The notes under the pieces: model-generated
What the model saw: the letters and a program-made list of their open reading frames with translations, nothing else
What the model was told of the DNA's origin: nothing
The model's database searches: none
In this document: positions 54,396-61,749 of the stretch, piece by piece
Layout of the letters: each line of letters begins with the position of its first letter
Numbering within the stretch: position 1 is the stretch's first letter
Assembly (NCBI RefSeq): GCF_900092135.1
Contig: NZ_FMYF01000006.1
Location: forward strand, 124,001-188,000
Direction of reading: 5' to 3'
DNA: 64,000 bases
DNA from: Raineyella antarctica
Lineage (GTDB): Bacteria; Actinomycetota; Actinomycetes; Propionibacteriales; Propionibacteriaceae
Program-made: the position numbers and the translations under genes

Positions 54396-54803
54396 TCAGC
54401 TGCGTCGCGGCTTGCCGCGATGCGAGCCGGCTTCGTTGGCGGCATCCTTGAGCATGGTCAGGTGGCCCTTGTGGGCAACCTCACGCACCCCGGAGCGCTC
54501 GGCATAGTCACCTGGCTCGGAGGGCTGGTCCTCGGCCAGGCCGACGCGGCGCACCGCATCCGCCAGGGCCATCAGGTCGTCACTGTCACGTTGGTCCGGC
54601 TCCCCGGACAACGGCAAGCGGATCACGTCCCACCCCCGGGGGGCGGACAGCCGCTGGGAATGCTCCTGGCACAGGTCGTACGCCACCGGGTCCGCCCGCG
54701 CCGACAGCGGACCGAGGACAACCTGCTGGTCGGAGTAGGCGAAGGTCAACGTCGCCACCGCCGCTCTGCCGCAGCCCGATCGCGTACACCGCCTGGTCGT
54801 CAC
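54396..54803 (-). CDS. DUF3499 family zinc-ribbon-like protein
   Basis: A 135-residue protein conserved in actinobacteria beside manB and whiB. Cys6 and Cys11 with Cys45 and His48 (CTRSGCG and DLCQEHS) could form a zinc site. GPLSARADPVAYDLCQEH and APRGWDV are DUF3499 hallmarks. The GTG start is preceded by TACCGT (plus 54810-54815) ending 6 nt upstream, a leaderless pattern. It is divergent from the zincin-like gene. Confidence 0.9.
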   Translation of the reverse strand: MTTRRCTRSGCGRAAVATLTFAYSDQQVVLGPLSARADPVAYDLCQEHSQRLSAPRGWDVIRLPLSGEPDQRDSDDLMALADAVRRVGLAEDQPSEPGDYAERSGVREVAHKGHLTMLKDAANEAGSHRGKPRRS

Positions 54804-54900
54804 CCCTGAACGGTACCCCTCCGAAACACGACCGGGTGGATTGCCTGGATCGTGTCGTCGCGCCTCCCCTGCCGGTGGTGGCAGCGGCTATCCTGCCGAC

Positions 54901-55353
54901 ATGCCCACCCCCCGCCGACGTGACCGCCACCAGCGTGGCCTGCGCGGGCCGATGGCGTTGCCGAACCGGTGGACCGGCCGCCCGGTCCGGGTGCCGCGCC
55001 GGCCCGACGACCGGGAGTTCTTCGCCCAGGCCCTGGCCGAGGCGATCGCCACGATCGCGAAGAGCTGCCCGCGGGCCCTGGAGGGGATCAGCGTGTCGAT
55101 GGCGGACGTCCCCGACCTGCCGGCGGCCTGGCGCCACCACAGCGTCCCGCTCGCGGCAGCGGTGGAGTCACCCGACGGCCGGGCGGCCGAGGTGGTGGTC
55201 TACCGGCGTCCGCTGCAGCTGCGGGCGGCCTCCCGGGACGGCCTGCGGATCCTGGTCCGCCGCACCCTGGTCGAGCAACTGTCCGTCGTCACCGGACTCC
55301 CGACCGAGGAGATCGACCCCGAGGGCTCCCCCACGCCCGACGACAACGATTGA
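54901..55353 (+). CDS. Zincin-like metallopeptidase family protein (HExxH absent)
   Basis: A 150-residue protein of the family annotated as metallopeptidase (zincin_1, Rv3259 type). FFAQALAEAIATIAKSCPRALEGISVSMADVPDLP and EVVVYRRPLQLRA match, but where other family branches have HExxH this one reads RRTLVEQLSVVTGLP, so it is unlikely to be a zinc peptidase. ATG 54901 follows TATCCT (54889-54894) by 6 nt. It ends PTPDDND, and the last 13 bases of the gene are the start of a 31-bp duplicated unit. Confidence 0.8.
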   Translation: MPTPRRRDRHQRGLRGPMALPNRWTGRPVRVPRRPDDREFFAQALAEAIATIAKSCPRALEGISVSMADVPDLPAAWRHHSVPLAAAVESPDGRAAEVVVYRRPLQLRAASRDGLRILVRRTLVEQLSVVTGLPTEEIDPEGSPTPDDND

Positions 55354-55402
55354 ACCCGCCAGGATGAAGAACGACAACGATTGAACCCGCCAGGATGAAG
55401 AA
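55341..55402. repeat. 31-bp tandem duplication across a stop codon
   Basis: The 31-bp unit starting CGACAACGATTGAACCCGCC at 55341 is repeated exactly at 55372. It includes the stop codon of the zincin-like gene. The second copy lies wholly downstream. Confidence 0.92.
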
Positions 55403-55404
55403 CG

Positions 55405-55436
55405 AGAGAGAGGCACCCGCCGGGGTGCCTCTCTCT
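55405..55436. terminator. Perfect bidirectional hairpin terminator
   Basis: A 14-bp perfect stem (AGAGAGAGGCACCC with GGGTGCCTCTCTCT) closes on GCCG. It lies between the zincin-like gene and the whiB gene, which converge. Confidence 0.75.
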
Positions 55437-55537
55437 GCTGGGGTCGTGCTGCGTTTCAGGTCGTGCCGTGCTTCAAGTCGATGTGTGCTGCGGGTCGTTC
55501 TGTCCTCGTACGAAGCCCTGCGGGGGGAAGCCGGCTC

Positions 55538-55588
55538 CAGACGATTCGTCCTTTCAGACGATGCACTTCTTCAAACGATGCTCTTCTT
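55538..55588. repeat. 17-bp tandem repeat at the whiB 3' end
   Basis: Three contiguous 17-bp units on the minus strand: AAGAAGAGCATCGTTTG (plus 55572-55588), AAGAAGTGCATCGTCTG (55555-55571) and the diverged AAAGGACGAATCGTCTG (55538-55554). The first encodes the last WhiB residues (KKSIV). Confidence 0.85.
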
Positions 55589-55834
55589 GAGCTTGCGACG
55601 TTCGCGCTCGCTCAGTCCACCCCAGATACCGAAGCGCTCGTCGTTCGCGAGCGCGTAGTCGAGACATTCGGAGCGGACGTCGCAGGACTGGCACACAGCC
55701 TTTGCCTCGCGAGTCGATCCACCCTTCTCGGGGAAGAATGATTCTGGGTCTGTCTGAGCGCAGAGGGCGCGCTCCTGCCAGCCCAGAATTCCCTCGTCCC
55801 CACCTCCGTCGAGGACGGTCAGCCACTCGTCCAT
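55571..55834 (-). CDS. whiB2: WhiB-family regulator (WhiB2/WhmD-like)
   Basis: An 87-residue Wbl protein with the four Fe-S cysteines Cys25, Cys48, Cys51 and Cys57 (C-x22-C-x2-C-x5-C), the turn motif GIWGG (69-73) and a basic C-terminal DNA-contact tail (SERERRKLKKSIV). Acidic residues at the start and position beside DUF3499/manB match WhiB2/WhmD, needed for septation in mycobacteria. GGAGGAA precedes ATG 55834. The in-frame extension upstream is unconserved. The tail is followed by 17-bp tandem copies of itself. Confidence 0.93.
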   Translation of the reverse strand: MDEWLTVLDGGGDEGILGWQERALCAQTDPESFFPEKGGSTREAKAVCQSCDVRSECLDYALANDERFGIWGGLSERERRKLKKSIV

Positions 55835-56142
55835 GCGTTCCTCCTGGTTTCCCGGATGAACTGCCCGTGGGGGTCGGACAGCCGATGCTTTGTACAGATG
55901 GCCGGACGTCAAATCCGGCCATTGTGTCTGGATACACTGCGCCATTGCTCGGTGGTCCATCTGGTGCATCGCACTCGATGCCGTCAGAATCACAGGCATG
56001 TAGTTAACGGTGCCCTTCAGACATTACGACATCGGCCCGAGGCTCCGCAACGCCCATCCACAACATCTCGGCAACATTCCGCGTGTCGGATGGCCCTGAC
56101 CCAGCAATACACCCTCGGATCCGACCGGATCCCAGTGCGCTG
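55835..56142. other. Intergenic region and leader of whiB2
   Basis: About 308 bp without a gene. A 25-bp inverted repeat (55898-55922) and, on the minus strand, TATCCA followed by GACAC near 55924 (GACAC is the core of WhiA sites, but a 5-mer is weak) fall here. No ORF of conserved content is seen. Confidence 0.5.
55898..55922. repeat. Inverted repeat in the whiB2 leader
   Basis: The arms ATGGCCGGA and TCCGGCCAT (9 bp, perfect) flank a 7-base centre CGTCAAA. It lies 64 bp upstream of the whiB2 ATG, between it and a possible -10, so it could fold in the mRNA leader or bind a regulator. Confidence 0.75.
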
Positions 56143-56985
56143 TCAGTCCTTGTCCCGGCCGGAGCCCTCCCAGAGCCCGCGATCCAGCTGGCCGGGGGCT
56201 GCCGAGGGGCGGTTCGGCGTGGTCGGGCCGGTCGGCCCTCCAGCCGGGGCAGACCCCGCGGCCGGCGGTCCTGCGGGCCCCTGCTCGAGCCCGGGCCGCG
56301 AGGTCGACGGCTCCCAGCCGAACGGCGTGCTGTCGTCACCCCAGGCCGCGCCACTGCCACGGGCTGCGTCCGCGGCGGTCGTCCAAGCGGCCCCCGATGC
56401 CTCGTCGGGCGCCCAGGTCGGAGCGGAGCCGTCCACGGCAGCGCCTGCGCTCCCGGCTGCGGACGCCTGCTCTGCTTCCGCTCCGGCCGTGACCGCGGGC
56501 GCGTCCGCGGAGGACTCGACCGCTCGCCCGGCCTGGGCACTCGCGCGCCGTGCGGCGCCGGTGACCGTCCCGAGCGCCACGCACAGCAGGACCGGCACGA
56601 CCGAGGAGACGATGATGTCGGCCACCTCGATGGCCCGGTCGGGTCCCCGCAGCTGGGGGGCCCACAGGCCGGCGATGCCGACCCCGATCGACACCGCCAC
56701 CGCCACCGAGGCCGCCCAGGTGGCCGCGACGGCCAGGGCGGGGGCGTTCTCGAGGCGCGGTCGGACCCAGACGTCGGCGACGACGAAGAGCAGCAGCACC
56801 AACAGCACCGGCACCGAGACGAAGTCCTGGGCATGGCGGCCAGCAGCCTCGAGCGGCCCCAACCCGCCCTGGATGGCGAAACCGATCCGGACCGCACCGA
56901 GCACCAGCCAGGCGACCACCAGCCCGATCACGATCCGGGTGAACGGTCCGCGGCGCTTGCGCACCTCTGTCAGGACATCGGGCAT
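56143..56985 (-). CDS. Membrane protein with long Ala/Pro-rich tail
   Basis: A 280-residue protein. Four membrane helices (about residues 17-38, 47-66, 81-105 and 117-140) are followed by a 130-residue hydrophilic tail rich in Ala, Gly, Pro and Trp (GWEPSTSRPG type). I do not recognise a family. CAGGAGAG lies 6 nt before ATG 56985; the GTG two codons upstream is too close to it. It is divergent from no gene; manC follows upstream on the same strand, 46 bp away. Confidence 0.7.
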   Translation of the reverse strand: MPDVLTEVRKRRGPFTRIVIGLVVAWLVLGAVRIGFAIQGGLGPLEAAGRHAQDFVSVPVLLVLLLFVVADVWVRPRLENAPALAVAATWAASVAVAVSIGVGIAGLWAPQLRGPDRAIEVADIIVSSVVPVLLCVALGTVTGAARRASAQAGRAVESSADAPAVTAGAEAEQASAAGSAGAAVDGSAPTWAPDEASGAAWTTAADAARGSGAAWGDDSTPFGWEPSTSRPGLEQGPAGPPAAGSAPAGGPTGPTTPNRPSAAPGQLDRGLWEGSGRDKD

Positions 56986-57031
56986 CAGCACTCTCCTGGG
57001 GGAAGGACGATCAGGGTGGGTCGGCGGCAGG

Positions 57032-58111
57032 TCAGACGAAGGACTCCCCTGCCTCCTCCCGTACGGCGGCGACGAGGCTCTTGATCCGCTCGGTGTCCCC
57101 CTTGGGGCACACCAGCGTGACGTCCGCGGTCCGTACGACCACCATGTCCGACAGGCCGACGGTGGCCACCAGGTGACCGTCCCCGGTCCGGTTGATCACC
57201 AGTGTGTCGCGACTGTCCAGGTGGACCACCGGCCCCTCGCCGGCGTTGCCCTCCGCATCGTGCGGCAGCTGGTCCGCCAGGGCCGGGAAGCCGCCGATGT
57301 CGTACCACTGGATCGGCAGCGACACGACCAGCACCCGGGAGGGACCTCCGGCTCGCGAGACGGGCTCCATGATCGCGTAGTCGACACTGATCTTGGGGGC
57401 CTGCAGGAACAGCTCGTCGACCCGCCCGGGATCCTCGGCGATTGCCGCGACGATGTTGTACGACTCAGGTGCCAGGACCCGGAGCTGGGCCAGGAAGGTG
57501 GCGGCCCGCCAGACGAACATCCCGGAGTTCCACCAGTACTCCCCCGACGCCAGGTAGCGCTCGGCGGTGGCCCGGTCGGGCTTCTCCCTGAACTCGCGGA
57601 CCGTGGTGACCTCGGCGAAGCCGGGGACCGGTTCTCCGCGGTGCAGGTAGCCGTAGCCGGTGTGCGGGGTGGTCGGCACGACGCCGAACGTGACCAGGGC
57701 CTCGGGTTCGGCGTCGACGACCTCGAAGGCCACGTCGAGCCGCTCCCGGAAGGTGTCGTCCGGGCGCATGATCTGGTCCGCCGTCACCACGGCGACGGTG
57801 GCCTCGGGGTCGAGGCGGTCCAGCACGGCGGTCGGCCAGGCCATCGCGTTCAGCGAGTCCCGCCCGACCGGCTCACCCAGGATGTGGGAGGGATCGATCT
57901 CGGGCAGCTCGGCCTCCACCACGTCGCGGTAGGACCGGCCGGTGCAGACCCAGACGTGGTCCGCGCCGACCACCGGCGCGACCCGCTCGTAGGCGATCCG
58001 CAGCAAGCTCTTGTCCTCCACCAGGTGCAGGAGCTGCTTCGGCATCCCCTTGCGCGACAACGGCCACAGCCGTGTCCCCGACCCACCGGCAACGATCACC
58101 ACATGACGCAT
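57032..58111 (-). CDS. manC: Mannose-1-phosphate guanylyltransferase
   Basis: A 359-residue nucleotidyltransferase. GGSGTRLWPLSRKGMPKQLL (residues 9-28) is the pyrophosphorylase signature. EPVGRDSLNAMAWPTAV, TADQIM (the metal Asp), FREKPDRATAERYLASGEYWWNSGMFVW and SVDYAIMEP are the GMP-type motifs. It makes GDP-mannose from GTP and mannose-1-P, following the phosphomannomutase at 52967. TAGGCT (plus 58118-58123) ends exactly 6 nt before the ATG, a leaderless pattern. It is divergent from TIGR03089. Confidence 0.94.
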   Translation of the reverse strand: MRHVVIVAGGSGTRLWPLSRKGMPKQLLHLVEDKSLLRIAYERVAPVVGADHVWVCTGRSYRDVVEAELPEIDPSHILGEPVGRDSLNAMAWPTAVLDRLDPEATVAVVTADQIMRPDDTFRERLDVAFEVVDAEPEALVTFGVVPTTPHTGYGYLHRGEPVPGFAEVTTVREFREKPDRATAERYLASGEYWWNSGMFVWRAATFLAQLRVLAPESYNIVAAIAEDPGRVDELFLQAPKISVDYAIMEPVSRAGGPSRVLVVSLPIQWYDIGGFPALADQLPHDAEGNAGEGPVVHLDSRDTLVINRTGDGHLVATVGLSDMVVVRTADVTLVCPKGDTERIKSLVAAVREEAGESFV

Positions 58112-58146
58112 GGCGCCAGCCTAGGGGATGTGGATACCGTGGCCGC

Positions 58147-58917
58147 ATGCGCAATGCCGGTGAGCACCTGTCCTTCGACCACGCCCTGCGCGACCGGGTC
58201 CGCCGCCGAGGCGGGGACCCGCTGCTCACCTACTACGCCCCCTCGAGCGGGGTGCGCATCGAGCTGTCGCCGCGCACGTTCGTGAACTGGGTCGACAAGA
58301 CCGCCAACCTGCTGGTCGACGAGCTGGACCTCGCCGAGGGCGACTCGGCGGTGCTGCCGCTCGCCGTCGCACACCCGGGCCACTGGACCACGCTGGTGTG
58401 GATCGCGGCGCTGTGGCAGGTGGGGGTGCTGGTCCGTGGTCCCGGGGCCGTGGTGGCCGCGGGATCCCCGGACCTGGTGGTGACCGGACCCGAGGAGTAC
58501 GAGCACGACTTCCCCGGTGCCCGGGCGCTCGGGGCGCGCGCGGTGGTGGCATGCTCGCTGCACCCGTTCGGCCTGGGCTTCCCCGGTCCGACCTCCCCCG
58601 GCGTGCTGGACTTCGGCGCGGACGTCCCCTCGCAACCGGACGTGTACATCGCCGCCCCGGCCACCCCCGGAGCACCGCTGTGGCAGGACAGCGAACGGAC
58701 GCTGGACTGGGCCGGCGTCCGGGACGCGGCGGGCTCCCTGCTGGCGGCCGACGGGACGTACGGGCGCCGGACGGTGCTGCCGACGGCGGCCTATCCGACC
58801 CTGCTCACGGCCCTGGTCGGGCCCGTCCTGGGCGACGGATCGGCGGTCATCATCGACGGACCGGTCGAGGACCGGGCCGTTGCGGAGATCTCCGCGGCCG
58901 AGCGCTCGGAGGCCTGA
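58147..58917 (+). CDS. TIGR03089 family protein
   Basis: A 256-residue protein of the actinobacterial family TIGR03089, which has a truncated AMP-ligase-like N-terminal half (FDHALRDRVRRRGGDPLLTYYAPSSGVRIELSPRTFVNWVDKTANLL) but lacks the AMP-binding core and C-terminal lid. It is conserved next to LCP proteins in mycobacteria, as here. ATG 58147 follows TACCGT (58135-58140) by 6 nt. Function unknown; likely related to envelope polymer metabolism by context. Confidence 0.88.
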   Translation: MRNAGEHLSFDHALRDRVRRRGGDPLLTYYAPSSGVRIELSPRTFVNWVDKTANLLVDELDLAEGDSAVLPLAVAHPGHWTTLVWIAALWQVGVLVRGPGAVVAAGSPDLVVTGPEEYEHDFPGARALGARAVVACSLHPFGLGFPGPTSPGVLDFGADVPSQPDVYIAAPATPGAPLWQDSERTLDWAGVRDAAGSLLAADGTYGRRTVLPTAAYPTLLTALVGPVLGDGSAVIIDGPVEDRAVAEISAAERSEA

Positions 58918-58926
58918 GGGGTCGGG

Positions 58927-59979
58927 TCAGAGCGGGCCGGACGGCCCCTCCGGGCGCTCCCCGGGACACAGGCCGACCAGGAAGCCCAGGCCCCAGCACA
59001 TGTGCATGGTCGCGAAGACGAGAGGGAGCCGGGCCCGGACCGGCCAGGGCAGGTCCCGGCGCAGGGCGGCCGCTCCGGCCACGACCATCGCGAGGTAGCC
59101 GAGCGGGGCCAGCCAGCCCAGGCGCATCGGGCCGACCCGGTGGTAGCTGCCGTGGGCGCCGACGGCCACTCCGCCGACCACCGCTACGACGGCCAGCGGC
59201 GAGGCCAGGTACCGGGCATTCAGGGTCTCGGGGTGACGCCGGACGACCTCGCGGCGCCACTTGCCGGTCTCGTAGAACTGCTCCGCAAGGGCCCGCAGGG
59301 TCGATCGCGGCCGATAGGTGACCCGCAGCTCGGGGGTGAACCAGACCGTCTCGCCGTGCTGGCGCAGCCGGTAGTTCAGCTCCCAGTCCTGGGCGCGGTA
59401 CAGCGTCTCGTCGTAGCCGCCGACCGCCTGGAGCGCATCCTTGCGGAAGCTGCCCAGGAACACGGTGTCGGCCGGTCCCTGCGGCGAGGTCCGCAGGTGG
59501 AAGGTGGAGCCGCCCAGCCCGAGCCTGCTGGTGTACGCCACCGCGACGGCCTGCTCGAAGGGTGTGACGCCCTGGGCGTCCATGATCCCGCCGACGTTGG
59601 CCGCGCCGGTGCGCTGCAGGGTCTCCACCGCTGTCGCGACGTAGCCGTCGGCGAGCTCGCCATGCCCGTCGACCCGGATCACGATGTCGTGGCCGGCCGC
59701 CGCGATCGCCATGTTCAGGCCGGCCGGCGTACGTCCGGTGGGGTTGTCGACCAGCCGTACGCGTGGATCGGTCGCGGCCAGCCGCTCGGCGATGGCATGC
59801 GTGTCGTCCGTGCTGGGCCCGACCGCGATGACCACCTCGAGGGTGCCGGGATACTCCTGGCCGAGGACGCGGGTGACGGCGTTCTCCAGATGGCGCGACT
59901 CGTTGCGCACCGGCATCACGATGCTCACCGGCGGGTACTGGGCCGGGGTCACCGGCTGCTGCGCGCTGTCGCTCATCAT
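58927..59979 (-). CDS. Family 2 glycosyltransferase
   Basis: A 350-residue GT2. VSIVMPVRNESRHLENAVTRVLGQEYPGTLEVVIAVGPSTDDT is the nucleotide-sugar binding start. DGHGELADG is the DxD-type region, and AQDWELNYRLRQHGETVWFTPELRVTYRPRSTLRALAEQFYETGKWRR is the ExxD/QxxRW-like acceptor part. Three C-terminal hydrophobic segments make it membrane-bound, like dolichol- or decaprenyl-linked transferases. The ATGATG at 59979 has AGGACG upstream. It could use GDP-mannose or another sugar for wall polysaccharide. Confidence 0.9.
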   Translation of the reverse strand: MMSDSAQQPVTPAQYPPVSIVMPVRNESRHLENAVTRVLGQEYPGTLEVVIAVGPSTDDTHAIAERLAATDPRVRLVDNPTGRTPAGLNMAIAAAGHDIVIRVDGHGELADGYVATAVETLQRTGAANVGGIMDAQGVTPFEQAVAVAYTSRLGLGGSTFHLRTSPQGPADTVFLGSFRKDALQAVGGYDETLYRAQDWELNYRLRQHGETVWFTPELRVTYRPRSTLRALAEQFYETGKWRREVVRRHPETLNARYLASPLAVVAVVGGVAVGAHGSYHRVGPMRLGWLAPLGYLAMVVAGAAALRRDLPWPVRARLPLVFATMHMCWGLGFLVGLCPGERPEGPSGPL

Positions 59980-60015
59980 CGTCCTCACTCGTGGTGGCGC
60001 TGGCCGCGCCACACG

Positions 60016-61602
60016 CTACCCGGCCGAGGCTACTCGGCAGATGACGTCGAGATCGTCGGTCTCCGGAGCGGTGGACGCCGGCGCGCCGGCCTTCGCCGCC
60101 GCGGCCTTGGTCTGTTCGGGAGCCCCGCTCGTCCGGGTCGGCGCTACGGGGGCCGGAGCGGTGGAGTTGGGTGCGGTGGAGGCCGCTGCGACCGGTGCTG
60201 CCGCGGGGGCCGTGGTACGGGGAGCGGTCGAGGCAGCCGCCGAGGTGTGGTCGCGCTGGGCCTGGCGGTCCAGGTCCTCCGCCGTCCGGATGTGGTCCTT
60301 CACGGTGGTCCGGACCACGTCGAACTTCGGGTTGCCCGGATAGACCAGCGGTGGGACGAAGCTGACGCTGGTGATCGGCAGCGCCCGCGACTTCAGGGCC
60401 AGGTCGGAGAGGCGGCCGACGTCACTGCGCGGGACGTCTGTCACGACGATCCGGCCGCCGGCGGTGGCCAGCTCGTCGAACTTGGCGACCATCGTCACCG
60501 GGTCGGCCTGGTGCAGGACAGCGGCCATCACGCACTTCTGCCGCTGCATCCGCTCGAAGTCGTTGGACCCCTCGCGGGAGCGGGCGAACCAGAGCGCGTG
60601 GTAGCCGTCGAGGTGCACCCCCTGCCCGGCCCGGATCCAGCCCAGGATCGGGGAGCTCCCGCCGCCGATCGGTACGTCGCGGGTGATGTCGAGGGTGATC
60701 CCGCCGAGGGCGTCGACCAGGCCGCTGAAGCCGGCCATGTCGACCATGGCGTAGTAGTTGATGGTCAGGCCGGTGGTCGCCTCCACCGCCTCCTTGGTCG
60801 CCTGCGCGCCGGGATCGGCGACGCCCTTGTAGACCTTTGGGTCCTGCTCGGCGGCCTGCGTCGCGGTCGTGTACACGGCATTGAGCAGGCACGAGTGGTC
60901 CGGGCAGCTGAAGCCGTCGGGGTAGCGCTCGTGCATCGGCGAGTCCTCGGGGAAGGGCACGTCCTCCAGGTTCCGGGGCAGGGAGAACAGCACCGTCCGT
61001 CCGGTACGGACGTCCACGCTGGCCACGGTGATGGAGTCCGGCCGCAGGCCCACCCGGCTCTGGCCCGCATCGGCCCCCAGCAGCAGCACGTTCACCCTGC
61101 CGTCGGTGGCACGGGCGCTGCCGCCGCCGGTGAAGACCGCCCCCAGGGTCCGGGTCGAGCTGACGGCCGCCCGGGCGCCGAGCCCGTACGACGAGCCGAC
61201 CAGGACGACCAGGGCCAGGGTCACGGCGGCGAAGACCTGCCGGTGGCGCCGGTCCATGCCCGGCGGGTAGCTGAGCCGCCACGCGTCGATGAACAGGACG
61301 ATCCAGCCCAGGGCACCGCCGACCAGTACGACGACGAGCAGGGCCAGGACCAGCGGGTTGGCCACGACGGTGACCAGGGCGGACCAGGAGAGCAGGCCGA
61401 TCAGGGCCAGTAGCAGGCCCAGTCCGAGGACGGCGCCCCAGATCCGCAGGGCGAGGCGTCCGACGCGCCGGTGTCCCACCGCCAGCTGCGCGGAACCCGG
61501 CGCGATGGCGCTGAGCAGCAGGAGTCCGACACCACGGCGCACCCGCACCGCCTCGGCGGCCCGATCGGGATCGACTGCACGCGCACTCGCTGGTGGGGAC
61601 AC
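60016..61602 (-). CDS. LytR-CpsA-Psr (LCP) family protein
   Basis: A 528-residue LCP transferase with about four N-terminal hydrophobic segments (about residues 25-140), then an LCP domain from VNVLLLGADAGQSRVGLRPDSITVASVDVRTGRTVLFSLPRNL to FVPPLVYPG (including ILGWIRAGQGVHLDGYHALWFARSREGSNDFERMQRQK). The C-terminus is a 90-residue Ala/Thr/Pro tail. LCP proteins attach wall polymers to peptidoglycan. GTG 61602 is chosen with GGAAAG upstream; the frame continues to 61722 but the extension is unconserved. It is divergent from a second LCP gene. Confidence 0.88.
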   Translation of the reverse strand: MSPPASARAVDPDRAAEAVRVRRGVGLLLLSAIAPGSAQLAVGHRRVGRLALRIWGAVLGLGLLLALIGLLSWSALVTVVANPLVLALLVVVLVGGALGWIVLFIDAWRLSYPPGMDRRHRQVFAAVTLALVVLVGSSYGLGARAAVSSTRTLGAVFTGGGSARATDGRVNVLLLGADAGQSRVGLRPDSITVASVDVRTGRTVLFSLPRNLEDVPFPEDSPMHERYPDGFSCPDHSCLLNAVYTTATQAAEQDPKVYKGVADPGAQATKEAVEATTGLTINYYAMVDMAGFSGLVDALGGITLDITRDVPIGGGSSPILGWIRAGQGVHLDGYHALWFARSREGSNDFERMQRQKCVMAAVLHQADPVTMVAKFDELATAGGRIVVTDVPRSDVGRLSDLALKSRALPITSVSFVPPLVYPGNPKFDVVRTTVKDHIRTAEDLDRQAQRDHTSAAASTAPRTTAPAAAPVAAASTAPNSTAPAPVAPTRTSGAPEQTKAAAAKAGAPASTAPETDDLDVICRVASAG

Positions 61603-61749
61603 TGCGGGGACTTTCCATGAGAGGACGACTGTCGGTGCCGGGGCACCGACGACGCTAGGGCAGGAGGTGGGGCCTCGCACGGCGCCACGCCGCTGAGGGG
61701 GCAAGTCGGGGTGACCGGGCACTCAGCAGGCCCTAGTACCCTCGTCGCC

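Noticed and set aside
55835-55999. N-terminal extension of WhiB
   Set aside because: The in-frame upstream codons show no similarity to Wbl proteins and a strong ribosome-binding site precedes ATG 55834.
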